A stretch of 47,860 nt of DNA, taken from positions 1 through 47,860 of the forward strand of contig NZ_JACTAC010000018.1 in the NCBI RefSeq assembly GCF_014486675.1, written 5' to 3'. A model generated the notes under the pieces. That model was given only the letters and a program-made list of their open reading frames with translations, was not told the DNA's origin and did not search any database. Shown here piece by piece: positions 17,154-26,203 of the stretch (the first letter of the stretch is position 1; every line of letters starts with the position of its first letter). The stretch comes from Flavobacterium macrobrachii (lineage in GTDB: Bacteria > Bacteroidota > Bacteroidia > Flavobacteriales > Flavobacteriaceae). Made by a program: the position numbers and the translations under genes.

Positions 17154-17846
17154 TTATAAAATGTAAAACATCAAACCTAAATGGAGTGCGTTCAAGTTAA
17201 TTGGTTTGCCATCTATTTTTGCTGAGGATTTAAAGAAGGAATTTAAACCGTAATATCCATAGAGATTTACAGTATTCCAACCCACAGAGATATATGCGCC
17301 GTACTGTATTTTATTTATATCTTCATTATTTATAATGGAATAATTTCCGATAGATGAATTTAACTTATACTGATTGTAAAATACATAACTTAGTTTTAGT
17401 CCAGTATAAACACGCCAAAATTTATAGCTTTCGGGAGAAGAATTTCGCCATCTAAACTCTATCGGAAGGTCGATCGAGTGAAAAGTAAATCGGCTTTTGT
17501 CTAGTGTTTCATTTTCTGGAATAGGGAAGTAGTCAAGGCTTTCGTTTTCATTGTTCACAATTAAATTTTGATTGTAAATGCTTAATGAGTAACCGATTCC
17601 CGCTGCAATGGCTATAGTTCTATTTTTATTTATTGGCATATCTCTTAGAAAGCCCAAAGAAATTGCTGGTGAAAATTTACTTTGTTTAAAACCATCAGGT
17701 TGGTTTTGCATAGTGCTATAGGCAACACTAAAGTAAAATTGATCTTCTCTGTAGAGTGAGTCAACAGCGTCAAAGTCTACTTCTGTTTGTTGTGCTTGTG
17801 CGTTGAAAGCAACTAATAGCGTAAAAAGATAGAAATAAGTTCGCAT
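17154..17846 (-). CDS. Outer-membrane beta-barrel protein, PorT-like family
   Basis: A 230-aa exported protein. The signal peptide ends at about Ala19 (LLVAFNAQAQQTEVD). The mature part has alternating polar/aromatic strands, and FHSIDLPIEFRWRNSS and FWRVYTGLKLSYVFYN resemble the PorT/outer-membrane beta-barrel family of Bacteroidetes. It ends ALHLGLMFYIL with hydrophobic alternation and a terminal Leu, as in many porin-like barrels. It is not clearly the T9SS protein PorT/SprT itself, only of that general fold. No co-transcribed neighbour is evident, as the dehydrogenase start is 140 nt downstream. Confidence 0.7.
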   Translation of the reverse strand: MRTYFYLFTLLVAFNAQAQQTEVDFDAVDSLYREDQFYFSVAYSTMQNQPDGFKQSKFSPAISLGFLRDMPINKNRTIAIAAGIGYSLSIYNQNLIVNNENESLDYFPIPENETLDKSRFTFHSIDLPIEFRWRNSSPESYKFWRVYTGLKLSYVFYNQYKLNSSIGNYSIINNEDINKIQYGAYISVGWNTVNLYGYYGLNSFFKSSAKIDGKPINLNALHLGLMFYIL

Positions 17847-18428
17847 AAATATTTTACTAATACAGAGATGTTGTACTGGGTTTTTTAGTTTTGTCTAAAT
17901 AAATAGTTTTTTTACTAAATTGTAAAAGTACTATTTAATTGTAGGTAACCAAAAGGTTTTGATTTAAAAGTGTTTTGAAGTTATAATTTATTGGTTGGTT
18001 CTAGGGAATGATATGATACTTTTATCTTTTTTATATTATTTAAATGCTTTCTTTTATTTGATTGATATTAGTTTTTCTATTATTTATGATGTTATATAGT
18101 TATTATAAATATGTTATATACACGACATATATAGTTATTTGAGATTAGTTAAGGTTTAATCGCTTTTCTTGTAGTTTTTTTGATGCAAAGTTTTAATAAA
18201 TACATTTTTGGTGATGAATTAAAAGAAATTACAACTTACATGATCAATAAATATGTTGAAGAATGTGACTAAATATCGAACTTAATTAGTTTTAAGTAAA
18301 TTTTAAGCAAATAGTCTTAACAGGTAAAAGTATTTGCTATTGTTGAGTTTTGATTGATTGGTCTTGATTTTTGAACATAGAATAGAATGAAATTCAAACG
18401 TTATAGTTAAGAATTGTATTTTAATCAC
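17847..18428. other. AT-rich gap without a clear gene
   Basis: About 0.6 kb separates the barrel protein from the efflux operon. I find no RNA gene, no convincing coding frame and no strong terminator. One short frame (18183-18272, 29 codons, MQSFNKYIFGDELKEITTYM..) reads like protein but has no supporting signal. It may be a real small peptide or the relic of a longer gene. RND efflux operons often have a regulator gene next to them, and none is present here. Confidence 0.6.
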
Positions 18429-18459
18429 TTGTACAGATGATAAGCTTTATATAATTTTG
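18429..18459 (+). promoter_or_regulatory. Promoter of the RND efflux operon
   Basis: TTG at 18429-18431, a 20-nt spacer and TAATTTTG at 18452-18459 form a good -33/-7 pair. The ATG at 18466 is only 6 nt after the -7 box, so the mRNA would start at or almost at the start codon (leaderless or nearly so). Confidence 0.6.
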
Positions 18460-18465
18460 AACTCG

Positions 18466-18945
18466 ATGAAAAAATGGCTTATCCAATATTATGTCGTACT
18501 GAGTATTCTTTTAGGAGGCTGTTTTCAACTTCATGCTCGAACGCACGAGGTATTGATAACTCCTTTGTCAAAAGCATCGTTGGAGATTTTAGACGAAGCG
18601 CAACCTACTAACAAGGAAAACTCCAAACATCAGAACAGATCGTTTGTTGTTGCCAATTTTTTTTCTTCTTCTTTTTTTATAAAAACACTTCTTGAAGTTA
18701 CCGATACAGAAGAGGAAAGTGATGAGGATGAAAAAGAGGAAAAAAATTCTAAACTAAAAAAACTAGCTGCTAAGAAAGTTATCCCAAAAGACTTTGCTAG
18801 TTATAATATCATTTTATTTTATTCAAAATCCTTAAAAGCACAGCGTTTATCGTTGTATAAAAAAACGGCACTTGCATCTTCGAGTTTCTGTTCTTTTTCT
18901 TCGGATAATCGACTGTATATTGTTTTTGAAAACTTCAGAATTTGA
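18466..18945 (+). CDS. Exported protein of unknown function heading the efflux operon
   Basis: A 159-aa product starting MKKWLIQYYVVLSILLGGCF. The N-terminal signal ends either at a weak lipobox (LGGC) or at LHA before RTHEV. The middle has a dense acidic run (TDTEEESDEDEKEEKN, about residues 80-95) followed at once by a basic run (SKLKKLAAKKVIPK). The last third is Ser/Phe rich (ASSSFCSFSSDNRLYIVF). I do not recognise a family. The promoter in front of it and the same direction as the three pump genes suggest co-expression with the pump. A TTG 9 nt upstream is a less likely start. Confidence 0.65.
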   Translation: MKKWLIQYYVVLSILLGGCFQLHARTHEVLITPLSKASLEILDEAQPTNKENSKHQNRSFVVANFFSSSFFIKTLLEVTDTEEESDEDEKEEKNSKLKKLAAKKVIPKDFASYNIILFYSKSLKAQRLSLYKKTALASSSFCSFSSDNRLYIVFENFRI

Positions 18946-19069
18946 TTTTTTTCAGACGAATTTCTTAAAAATTTAAGTCCTCAAACTTTAGCAATTACGC
19001 TACAGTGTGGCACATGTGCTTTGATTGCACCTACTGAAAAAAAATAAAAATCATACGACTTTAAAAAAT

Positions 19070-20149
19070 ATGAACAAAATCCTGATAGTTATGGGTTTGT
19101 GTTTGCTATTTAGCAATACAAGCTGCGAATCAAAAAAAGAAGAAAAAAAAGAAGAAGCCCATTTTGTGGTAACCAATCCAATAGAAAAAGATACTGCAAT
19201 TACCAAGGAATATGTAGCCCAAATTAACTCTATTCAGCATATTGAATTAAGAGCTCAAGAAAGAGGTTATCTTGAAAAAATTTATGTAGATGAAGGGCAA
19301 CACGTTAAAAAAGGACAGTTGTTGTTTCAAATTATGCCTAAATTATATGAAGCCGAAATGCAGAAAGCTAAGGCAGAAGCCGATTTTGCTGAAATAGAAT
19401 ATAAAAATACCGAAAGACTATCTAACAATAAAGTGGTTTCTACCAGTGAATTAGCTATGGCAAAAGCAAAGTTGTCCAAAGCCAAAGCCGAGTTAATGTT
19501 GACCAATTTACATTTGCAGTTTACTCAAATCAGAGCGCCATTTGATGGTATTATTGATCGGTTTCATGTGAGATTGGGAAGTTTAATAGAAGAAGGCGAT
19601 TTAATTACAAGTCTTTCTGATAATAGTAAAATGTGGGTTTATTATAATGTTCCCGAAGCAGAATATCTCGATTATACTGCCAAATTGCAAGGAAATGCGA
19701 AGGCAAAAGTAAATTTGTTAATGGCAAACAATAAAATATTTGATTATCCTGGAGTGGTTGAAACTATCGAAGGAGAATTTAATAACGAAACTGGAAACAT
19801 AGCTTTTAGAGCTACTTTTCCGAATCCCAAAGGTTTACTAAGACATGGTGAAACTGGAAATATCCAAATGGAAGTTTCAGTGAAAAAAGCACTACTTATT
19901 CCTCAAAAAGCCACTTTTGAAGTTTTGGATAAAAAATATGTTTATATCATTGATAGTAACAATACCGTTCAATCCAAGGAGATTGAGATTGTTGCTGAAT
20001 TGCCTCATCTTTTTGCCATAAAAGGATTGTCAACTAAAGATAAAATTCTTCTCGAAGGTCTTCGTCTTGTAAAAGAAAACGAAAAGATTGAGTATAAGCT
20101 GGAGAAACCGGAATATGTGATGTCACATTTAGAATTATACGCAGAATAA
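19070..20149 (+). CDS. RND efflux periplasmic adaptor (membrane fusion protein)
   Basis: A 359-aa AcrA/MexA-type lipoprotein. The signal peptide ends in the lipobox SNTSC (Cys19), followed by a charged linker. Then come a barrel-sandwich half (IELRAQERGYLEKIYVDEGQHVKKGQLLFQI), an alpha-hairpin with a shortened coiled coil (KAKAEADFAEIEYKNTERL..), the second half (FDGIIDRFHVRLGSLIEEGD) and a C-terminal beta domain. It links the inner-membrane pump to the outer-membrane channel. The ATG at 19070 puts the signal peptide at the N-terminus, and an upstream TTG would not. It lies 25 nt before the pump gene. Confidence 0.93.
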   Translation: MNKILIVMGLCLLFSNTSCESKKEEKKEEAHFVVTNPIEKDTAITKEYVAQINSIQHIELRAQERGYLEKIYVDEGQHVKKGQLLFQIMPKLYEAEMQKAKAEADFAEIEYKNTERLSNNKVVSTSELAMAKAKLSKAKAELMLTNLHLQFTQIRAPFDGIIDRFHVRLGSLIEEGDLITSLSDNSKMWVYYNVPEAEYLDYTAKLQGNAKAKVNLLMANNKIFDYPGVVETIEGEFNNETGNIAFRATFPNPKGLLRHGETGNIQMEVSVKKALLIPQKATFEVLDKKYVYIIDSNNTVQSKEIEIVAELPHLFAIKGLSTKDKILLEGLRLVKENEKIEYKLEKPEYVMSHLELYAE

Positions 20150-20174
20150 TCGAAAATTTTAAAATAAGGTATAT

Positions 20175-23100
20175 ATGTTTAGTAAATTCATACATAGACC
20201 CGTATTTGCAATAGTGATTTCGATTATGATTGTATTTATGGGTATGTTGGCCATCAAGAAATTGCCGACTTCTCAGTTTCCCGATATTGCTCCAACTACG
20301 GTAAATATATTTATTGCTTATCCTGGTTCAAGTGCTGATGTATTGGTAAAATCAACTTTGATCACACTTGAAAACGCCATTAATGGTGTTCAAGATATGC
20401 GATACATGGCTACCGATGCTACTAGTGCTGGAGAAGCTACTTTGAGAATTATTTTCGAACCCGGAACTGATCCCAATCAAGCAGTAATTAGAGTGAAAAC
20501 CAGAGTAGATCAAGTAATGCCATTATTACCTGAGTTGGTACAAAAAGAGGGAATCGTTATTACGCCAATCCAACCAAGTATGTTGATGTATGTCAACTTG
20601 TATTCTGAAGGAAAAAGCATGGACGAAAAATTCCTTTATAATTATGCTAATGTTAAAATGCTTCCGGAGATTAACCGAATTAAAGGTGTAGCAAGGTCAC
20701 AAATTTTAGGAAGTAGAACTTATGCTATGCGAATTTGGTTGAATCCAGACCGAATGAGAGCTTACAATATTTCTACTGATGAAGTGATGAAAGCACTTGG
20801 TGAGCAAAGCATCGTTGGTCGTCCAGGACGAATTGGACAAAGTTCGGGTATCAAAGCACAATCACTAGAATATGTTTTGACCTATAAAGGACGATTTAGT
20901 GAACCCGAAGAATATGAAAATATCATTATTCGTGCCAATTCTAATGGCGAAAGTGTTCATTTAAAAGACATTGGTCGCGCTGAACTGGGCAGTGAGTTTT
21001 TTGATATTTATTCTAACCTTGACGGACATCCTTCGGCTTCTATTGTATTAAAACAGAATTATGGTAGTAATGCCAACGATGTAATTAAAGAAGTAAAAGC
21101 CAAATTGGAAGAAATGAAACAAACATTTCCTCCGGGATTGGATTATAAAATTAGTTATGATGTGTCCAAATTTCTTGATGCTTCCATAGAACAGGTTATC
21201 GACACTTTACGAGATGCTTTTATACTTGTAGCCTTGGTTGTATTTATTTTTCTTGGTGATTGGCGTTCCACCTTGATTCCGATACTTGCTGTTCCAGTTT
21301 CGTTAGTTGGAGCTTTTTTTGTCATACAGTTTTTTGGAATTACCATTAATCTAGTGACGCTTTTTGCTTTAGTATTGGCTATTGGAATTGTGGTAGATGA
21401 TGCTATAGTCGTCGTCGAAGCTGTACATGCTAAGTTTGAAGAACATCCTGATATAACGCCTTATCAGGCGGTAAAAAAAGTATTAGGCGAAATTAGCGGT
21501 GCTGTAATTGCTATAACGGCTGTAATGGTTTCGGTGTTTATTCCGATTTCGTTTATGTCTGGTCCAGTTGGAACATTTTATCGTCAATTTTCCATTACTA
21601 TGGCGAGTTCAATTGTTATTTCGGCATTAATTGCTCTTACACTTACTCCAGTATTGTGTGCTATGCTTTTGAAAAATCAACATGGGCATGAAAAGAAAAA
21701 GAATCTGCTTTCCAAAGCACTTGACCGTTTTAATAGCGGATTTGATAAATTAACGGGGAAATATGTAACGGTTTTAAAATCAATAGTTAGTAGAAGACTA
21801 GTCACGTTTGGTATTTTATTAGTGTTTTGTGTGGGAACTTTTTTTATGAATCAGTCGTTACCTTCTGGTTTTATTCCTAGTGAAGATCAAGGAACGATTT
21901 ATGCCATTATCCAAACGCCACCAGGTTCAACTTTGGAAACAACCAATCAAGTTTCGCAGAAACTAATGAAAATTTGTGAACATGTTGATGGCGTAGAATC
22001 GGTTTCATCACTTGCGGGTTATGAAATTATGACTGAAGGTCGAGGTTCAAATGCGGGAACTTGTTTAATCAACCTTAAAGATTGGTCAGAACGACATCAT
22101 GGTGTTACTGAAATCATGGAAGAATTGGAAGAAAAAACAAATGGTCTTGGGGCAAAAATCGAGTTTTTTGAACCGCCGGCAATTCCCGGATTTGGTTCTT
22201 CAGGAGGTTTTTCTATGCGTTTGTTGGATAAAAATACAACCGTTAATTACAAAGATTTTGATAAGATAAATAAGGATTTTATGAATGCTTTAGGTAAACG
22301 AAAAGAACTTACAGGTTTGTTTTCGTTCTTTGCGGCAGATTATCCTCAATATGAATTGGTCATCGATAATCAGTTGGCGATGCAGAAAGGAGTTTCGATA
22401 GGTAAAGCCATGGAGAATCTTGATATTTTGATAGGTAGTACTTATGAACAAGGCTTTATTAAGTTTGAACGTTTTTTCAAAGTATATGTTCAATCTGATC
22501 CTAAATTCCGTAGACTTCCGTCAGATGTTCTCAATTTGTACATTAAAAATGATCATGATGAAATGGTACCGTATTCGGCATTCATGAAATTGGTGAAGAC
22601 ACAAGGTCCGAATGAAATTACCCGTTACAATATGTACAATTCAGCAGCCATACAAGGACTTCCGGCTAAAGGATATACAACGGCAGATGCTATACAAGCC
22701 GTTCGGGAAGTAGCCAAAGTATCCTTGCCTAAAGGATATGATATTGCTTGGGAAGGTCTTTCTTATGATGAAGCCAATAAAGGAAATGAATCTATTTATA
22801 TCTTTTTGATTGTACTTTCTTTTGTCTATTTTGTTTTAGCGGCTCAATATGAAAGTTTTATCATTCCGTTTGCCGTTGTGCTGTCATTACCGGTTGGTAT
22901 TTTTGGTTCCTTCTTTTTGCTAAAAATCATGGGATTACAAAATGATATTTATGCGCAAATCGGGCTTATTATGCTTGTTGGTTTACTCGGTAAAAATGCA
23001 GTATTGATTGTAGAGTTTGCCGTTCTCAAGCGACACGAAGGAATGTCGATACTAGAAGCAGCTATTGAAGGAGCCAAGGTTCGTTTTCGACCTATTCTTA

Positions 23101-23369
23101 TGACCTCTTTTGCGTTTATCGCTGGATTGATTCCGTTAATGATTGCAACAGGCGCAGGTGCAATTGGAAATAGAACATTGGGTTCTGCTGCACTTGGAGG
23201 TATGTTGTTCGGAACTGTTTTTGGAATAATTATTGTGCCCGGATTGTATTTTATTTTTGGGTCACTAGCCGATGGAAGAAAACTGATAAAAGGAGAAGAG
23301 GATAGCTCGCTTTCAGAAGAATTTGCACACAGCATGGTTAATTTTACTAATACAGAAGAAGATGAATAA
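20175..23369 (+). CDS. AcrB-like RND efflux pump, inner-membrane subunit
   Basis: A 1064-aa HAE1-family hydrophobe/amphiphile exporter. It starts MFSKFIHRPVFAIVISIMIV and has 12 expected helices and two large periplasmic loops (about residues 40-330 and 560-870). Helix 4 has the proton-relay pair in LAIGIVVDDAIVVVEAVHAKFEE, and helix 11 region reads LVGLLGKNAVLIVEFA. The overall pattern is that of multidrug pumps rather than of heavy-metal CzcA pumps. It exchanges protons for drug-like substrates as a trimer. Substrates cannot be read from sequence. Confidence 0.96.
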   Translation: MFSKFIHRPVFAIVISIMIVFMGMLAIKKLPTSQFPDIAPTTVNIFIAYPGSSADVLVKSTLITLENAINGVQDMRYMATDATSAGEATLRIIFEPGTDPNQAVIRVKTRVDQVMPLLPELVQKEGIVITPIQPSMLMYVNLYSEGKSMDEKFLYNYANVKMLPEINRIKGVARSQILGSRTYAMRIWLNPDRMRAYNISTDEVMKALGEQSIVGRPGRIGQSSGIKAQSLEYVLTYKGRFSEPEEYENIIIRANSNGESVHLKDIGRAELGSEFFDIYSNLDGHPSASIVLKQNYGSNANDVIKEVKAKLEEMKQTFPPGLDYKISYDVSKFLDASIEQVIDTLRDAFILVALVVFIFLGDWRSTLIPILAVPVSLVGAFFVIQFFGITINLVTLFALVLAIGIVVDDAIVVVEAVHAKFEEHPDITPYQAVKKVLGEISGAVIAITAVMVSVFIPISFMSGPVGTFYRQFSITMASSIVISALIALTLTPVLCAMLLKNQHGHEKKKNLLSKALDRFNSGFDKLTGKYVTVLKSIVSRRLVTFGILLVFCVGTFFMNQSLPSGFIPSEDQGTIYAIIQTPPGSTLETTNQVSQKLMKICEHVDGVESVSSLAGYEIMTEGRGSNAGTCLINLKDWSERHHGVTEIMEELEEKTNGLGAKIEFFEPPAIPGFGSSGGFSMRLLDKNTTVNYKDFDKINKDFMNALGKRKELTGLFSFFAADYPQYELVIDNQLAMQKGVSIGKAMENLDILIGSTYEQGFIKFERFFKVYVQSDPKFRRLPSDVLNLYIKNDHDEMVPYSAFMKLVKTQGPNEITRYNMYNSAAIQGLPAKGYTTADAIQAVREVAKVSLPKGYDIAWEGLSYDEANKGNESIYIFLIVLSFVYFVLAAQYESFIIPFAVVLSLPVGIFGSFFLLKIMGLQNDIYAQIGLIMLVGLLGKNAVLIVEFAVLKRHEGMSILEAAIEGAKVRFRPILMTSFAFIAGLIPLMIATGAGAIGNRTLGSAALGGMLFGTVFGIIIVPGLYFIFGSLADGRKLIKGEEDSSLSEEFAHSMVNFTNTEEDE

Positions 23370-24795
23370 TACGTTTAAAAAGATAGTAGCGATTTGTATG
23401 GTAATTGCATTTTCAGGTTGTAAGACTCCTTCTGTAATTCAAAGGAATGAGAACAAAGAAGTTCCATCCTCTTTTGGTTCGAATGGAGTAGTAGAAGACA
23501 CCATCAATTCGGGAAAAATAAAGTGGAAAGATTATTTTAAAGACCCAAAACTTGTAGCGCTTATTGAAATGGCACTTGCTAATAATCAGGAGTTGAATAT
23601 TACAATGCAGGAAATTGAAATAAGTCGAAATGAAATCAGAGCTAGAAAAGGAGAATATCTTCCTTTTTTAGGATTGAAAGGATCAGCAGGTGTTGATAAA
23701 GTTTCACGTTTTACTAATATTGGAGCTATGGAAACTACTACTGAAATTAAACCTGGAAAGGAAATGCCGGAACCGCTTCAGGATTACGTTTTTGGTGCTT
23801 ATGCTACTTGGGAACTAGATATTTGGAACAAACTTCATAATGCAAAGAAAGCCGCTGTAAGTCGATATCTTTCAAGTGTTGAAGGCAAAAATTTTATGAC
23901 GACTAATTTGATTGCCGAAATAGCAGACTCTTATTATGAGTTAATGGCATTGGATAATCAATTGGCAATAGTAGAGCAGAATAGTAGTATTCAGGAAAAT
24001 GCTTTTGAAATAGTTAAGTTGCAAAAGGAGTCTGCAAGGGCAAATGAATTGGCAGTTAAACGATTTGAAGCGCAGTTATTGAATACTCAAAGTCTTCAAT
24101 ATGCTATTCGGCAGAAAATTACTGAAACAGAAAATAAAATTAATTTGCTTGTTGGACGATTTCCTCAGTCGGTTGATAGAAGTACCGCAGCTTTTGTTGA
24201 ATTAATGCCTAATGATATTCATACTGGTATTCCTGCTCAGTTGTTGGAAAATCGCCCAGATGTTAAACAAGCTGAATTTGAGTTGGCTGCGGCAAAACTT
24301 GATGTTAAGTCGGCAAAAGCTAGATTTTATCCTTCATTAGGGATTTCTGCTGGCGTTGGTTATCGTGCTTTTAATCCGAGTTATGTTTTTAAACCGGAAT
24401 CATTACTTTATTCTTTAGCAGGAGATTTAACGGCTCCACTGATCAATAGAAATGCAATTAAAGCGGCGTATTACAATGCTAGTGCAAAACAGTTACAGGC
24501 GGTTTATAATTATGAGCGTACTATTTTGAATGCTTATATAGAAGTAGCCAATCAAGTGGCAAAAATAGACAATATGCAGAAGAATTTTGTCTTGAAGTCG
24601 AAGCAAGTTGAAGCGCTAAATCAATCGGTAAATATTTCCAATGATTTGTTTATTTCTACAAGAGCTGATTATATGGAAGTATTAATGACACAACGTGATG
24701 CACTTGAATCTAAATTTGATTTGATAGATAGTAAAATGGCTCAAATGAATGCTATGGTAAATATTTATCGTGCTTTGGGCGGAGGATGGAATTGA
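23362..24795 (+). CDS. OprM/TolC-family outer-membrane efflux lipoprotein
   Basis: A 477-aa channel subunit. The signal peptide ends in the lipobox AFSGC (Cys20). Two repeats of the outer-membrane-factor fold follow (WELDIWNKLHNAKKAAVSRY; LLENRPDVKQAEFELAAAKLDVKSAKARFYPSLG). The ATG at 23362 overlaps the pump gene end by 8 nt, so translation is coupled. It completes a tripartite adaptor-pump-channel system. A terminator follows. Confidence 0.94.
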   Translation: MNNTFKKIVAICMVIAFSGCKTPSVIQRNENKEVPSSFGSNGVVEDTINSGKIKWKDYFKDPKLVALIEMALANNQELNITMQEIEISRNEIRARKGEYLPFLGLKGSAGVDKVSRFTNIGAMETTTEIKPGKEMPEPLQDYVFGAYATWELDIWNKLHNAKKAAVSRYLSSVEGKNFMTTNLIAEIADSYYELMALDNQLAIVEQNSSIQENAFEIVKLQKESARANELAVKRFEAQLLNTQSLQYAIRQKITETENKINLLVGRFPQSVDRSTAAFVELMPNDIHTGIPAQLLENRPDVKQAEFELAAAKLDVKSAKARFYPSLGISAGVGYRAFNPSYVFKPESLLYSLAGDLTAPLINRNAIKAAYYNASAKQLQAVYNYERTILNAYIEVANQVAKIDNMQKNFVLKSKQVEALNQSVNISNDLFISTRADYMEVLMTQRDALESKFDLIDSKMAQMNAMVNIYRALGGGWN

Positions 24796-24818
24796 TTTTC
24801 CTGTTTTGTTTTTTGTTA

Positions 24819-24847
24819 AAAAGGCTGTTTATTTAAGACAGCCTTTT
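24819..24847. terminator. Bidirectional terminator between efflux operon and murF
   Basis: A 10-bp stem, AAAAGGCTGT (24819-24828) with ACAGCCTTTT (24838-24847), with T-rich sequence on both sides. It serves both convergent transcripts. Confidence 0.85.
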
Positions 24848-24853
24848 GTTTTT

Positions 24854-26137
24854 TTAAATATATTCTAAAGTTCTTTCCAAAGCCATGCCGCGTGAACCTT
24901 TTATTAAAATAGTTTTATCTTTCCAATTAGTATTTCTTAATGAGTTTGAGAACATTTCAAAACTTTCATAAAAGTGAAAGTTTGAGTTTTCAGATTTATT
25001 TTCGAAAAAATATTTTCCGATGAAGTAGCATTCAAAAGAGCTATTTTTAGTTAAAAAATCAACGATATATTTATGTTCAGCAAGACTTTCTTCTCCCAAT
25101 TCATACATATCACCTAGAATGGCAATTTTGTTTGTTTTGTCTAATTGGATAAAGTTTTCCAAAGCTACTTTCATGCTACTCGGATTTGCATTATAAGCAT
25201 CCAAAATGATTTCGTAAGAGTCTTTATTAATCAACTGTGAACGGTTATTTTCTGGAATATAGCTTTCAATAGCTACTTTTATATCTGATGTTGAAACACC
25301 AAAATAATTTCCAATAGTTATTGCTACATTAATGTTGTTAGTATTATATAAACCAATTAAGTGTGAATTAATTTCGGTAGTTAAAGTTTTAATTTTTACA
25401 AAAGGATTGGCACTTATTTCATTGATAAATACATTTGCGGAAGTGTCTTTCTGACTAAAAGTTATTCGGTTGAAATCGATTGTTTTGTCATTTTGAATAG
25501 CATCATCTAGGTTTACAAAAACGGTTTTACTGTTTGCTTTCAAATAGGTGTACATTTCACTTTTACCTTTGATAACACCTTCTATGCCTCCAAAACCTTC
25601 CAGATGTGCTTTTCCAAAGTTGGTTATGTAGCCATAATCAGGTTTGGCTATTTCGCATAGAAATTCGATTTCTTTTTGATGATTGGCACCCATTTCTACA
25701 ATTCCAATTTCAGTTTCCTTGGAAAATGAAAGTAAGGTAAGCGGAACGCCTATATGATTATTGAGATTTCCTTTGGTAGCTTTGGTTTTAAATTTTTTGG
25801 CTAGGACAACCTGAATTAATTCTTTAGTGGTAGTTTTTCCATTACTTCCGGTTAAAGCTACAATTGGAATTTTTAGAAACTCTCTATGATAGGTTGCGAG
25901 TTGTTGTAATGCTGTTAAGCTATTTTCTACAAGAATTGTTTTATCGCTAGTAGCATATTTTGGATTGTCAACTATTACGTATTTTGCTCCTTTTGCTAAA
26001 GCTTCTTCGGCAAAGGTATTGGCATCAAAGTTTTCTCCTTTTAATGCTACAAACATGCAGTTGTTCTCTATTTTTCTTGTATCGGTTGAGATGGAAGTGC
26101 ATTGTAAAAATAAACGGTGTATTTCGGCTATAGTCAT
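24854..26137 (-). CDS. murF: UDP-MurNAc-tripeptide--D-Ala-D-Ala ligase
   Basis: A 427-aa Mur ligase that adds the D-Ala-D-Ala dipeptide to the peptidoglycan precursor in the cytoplasm. The ATP-binding loop is VALTGSNGKTTTKELIQ. The central-domain motif is GIVEMGANHQKEIEFLC and the C-terminal domain holds ILDAYNANPSSMKVAL and ILGDMYELGEES, which are typical of MurF. It lies just downstream of gldJ with a hairpin between them, so the level of co-transcription is uncertain. Confidence 0.95.
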   Translation of the reverse strand: MTIAEIHRLFLQCTSISTDTRKIENNCMFVALKGENFDANTFAEEALAKGAKYVIVDNPKYATSDKTILVENSLTALQQLATYHREFLKIPIVALTGSNGKTTTKELIQVVLAKKFKTKATKGNLNNHIGVPLTLLSFSKETEIGIVEMGANHQKEIEFLCEIAKPDYGYITNFGKAHLEGFGGIEGVIKGKSEMYTYLKANSKTVFVNLDDAIQNDKTIDFNRITFSQKDTSANVFINEISANPFVKIKTLTTEINSHLIGLYNTNNINVAITIGNYFGVSTSDIKVAIESYIPENNRSQLINKDSYEIILDAYNANPSSMKVALENFIQLDKTNKIAILGDMYELGEESLAEHKYIVDFLTKNSSFECYFIGKYFFENKSENSNFHFYESFEMFSNSLRNTNWKDKTILIKGSRGMALERTLEYI

Positions 26138-26159
26138 AATGTGTCAAGTATAAAAACAA

Positions 26160-26185
26160 TAAAAGCCCTAAAATTAGGGCTTTTA
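26160..26185. terminator. Hairpin between gldJ and murF
   Basis: A stem of at least 11 bp is formed from TAAAAGCCCTA and TAGGGCTTTTA around a 4-nt loop, with A/T tails in both directions. On the minus strand it lies 18 nt after the gldJ stop and 22 nt before the murF start. It can end gldJ messages and reduce reading into murF. Confidence 0.75.
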
Positions 26186-26203
26186 TGTAGTGTGAAACAA
26201 ATA

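Noticed and set aside
17154..17846. T9SS protein PorT/SprT
   Set aside because: General fold and one motif resemble the family, but the sequence is not specific enough and the gene is not in a T9SS cluster, so only PorT-like is stated.
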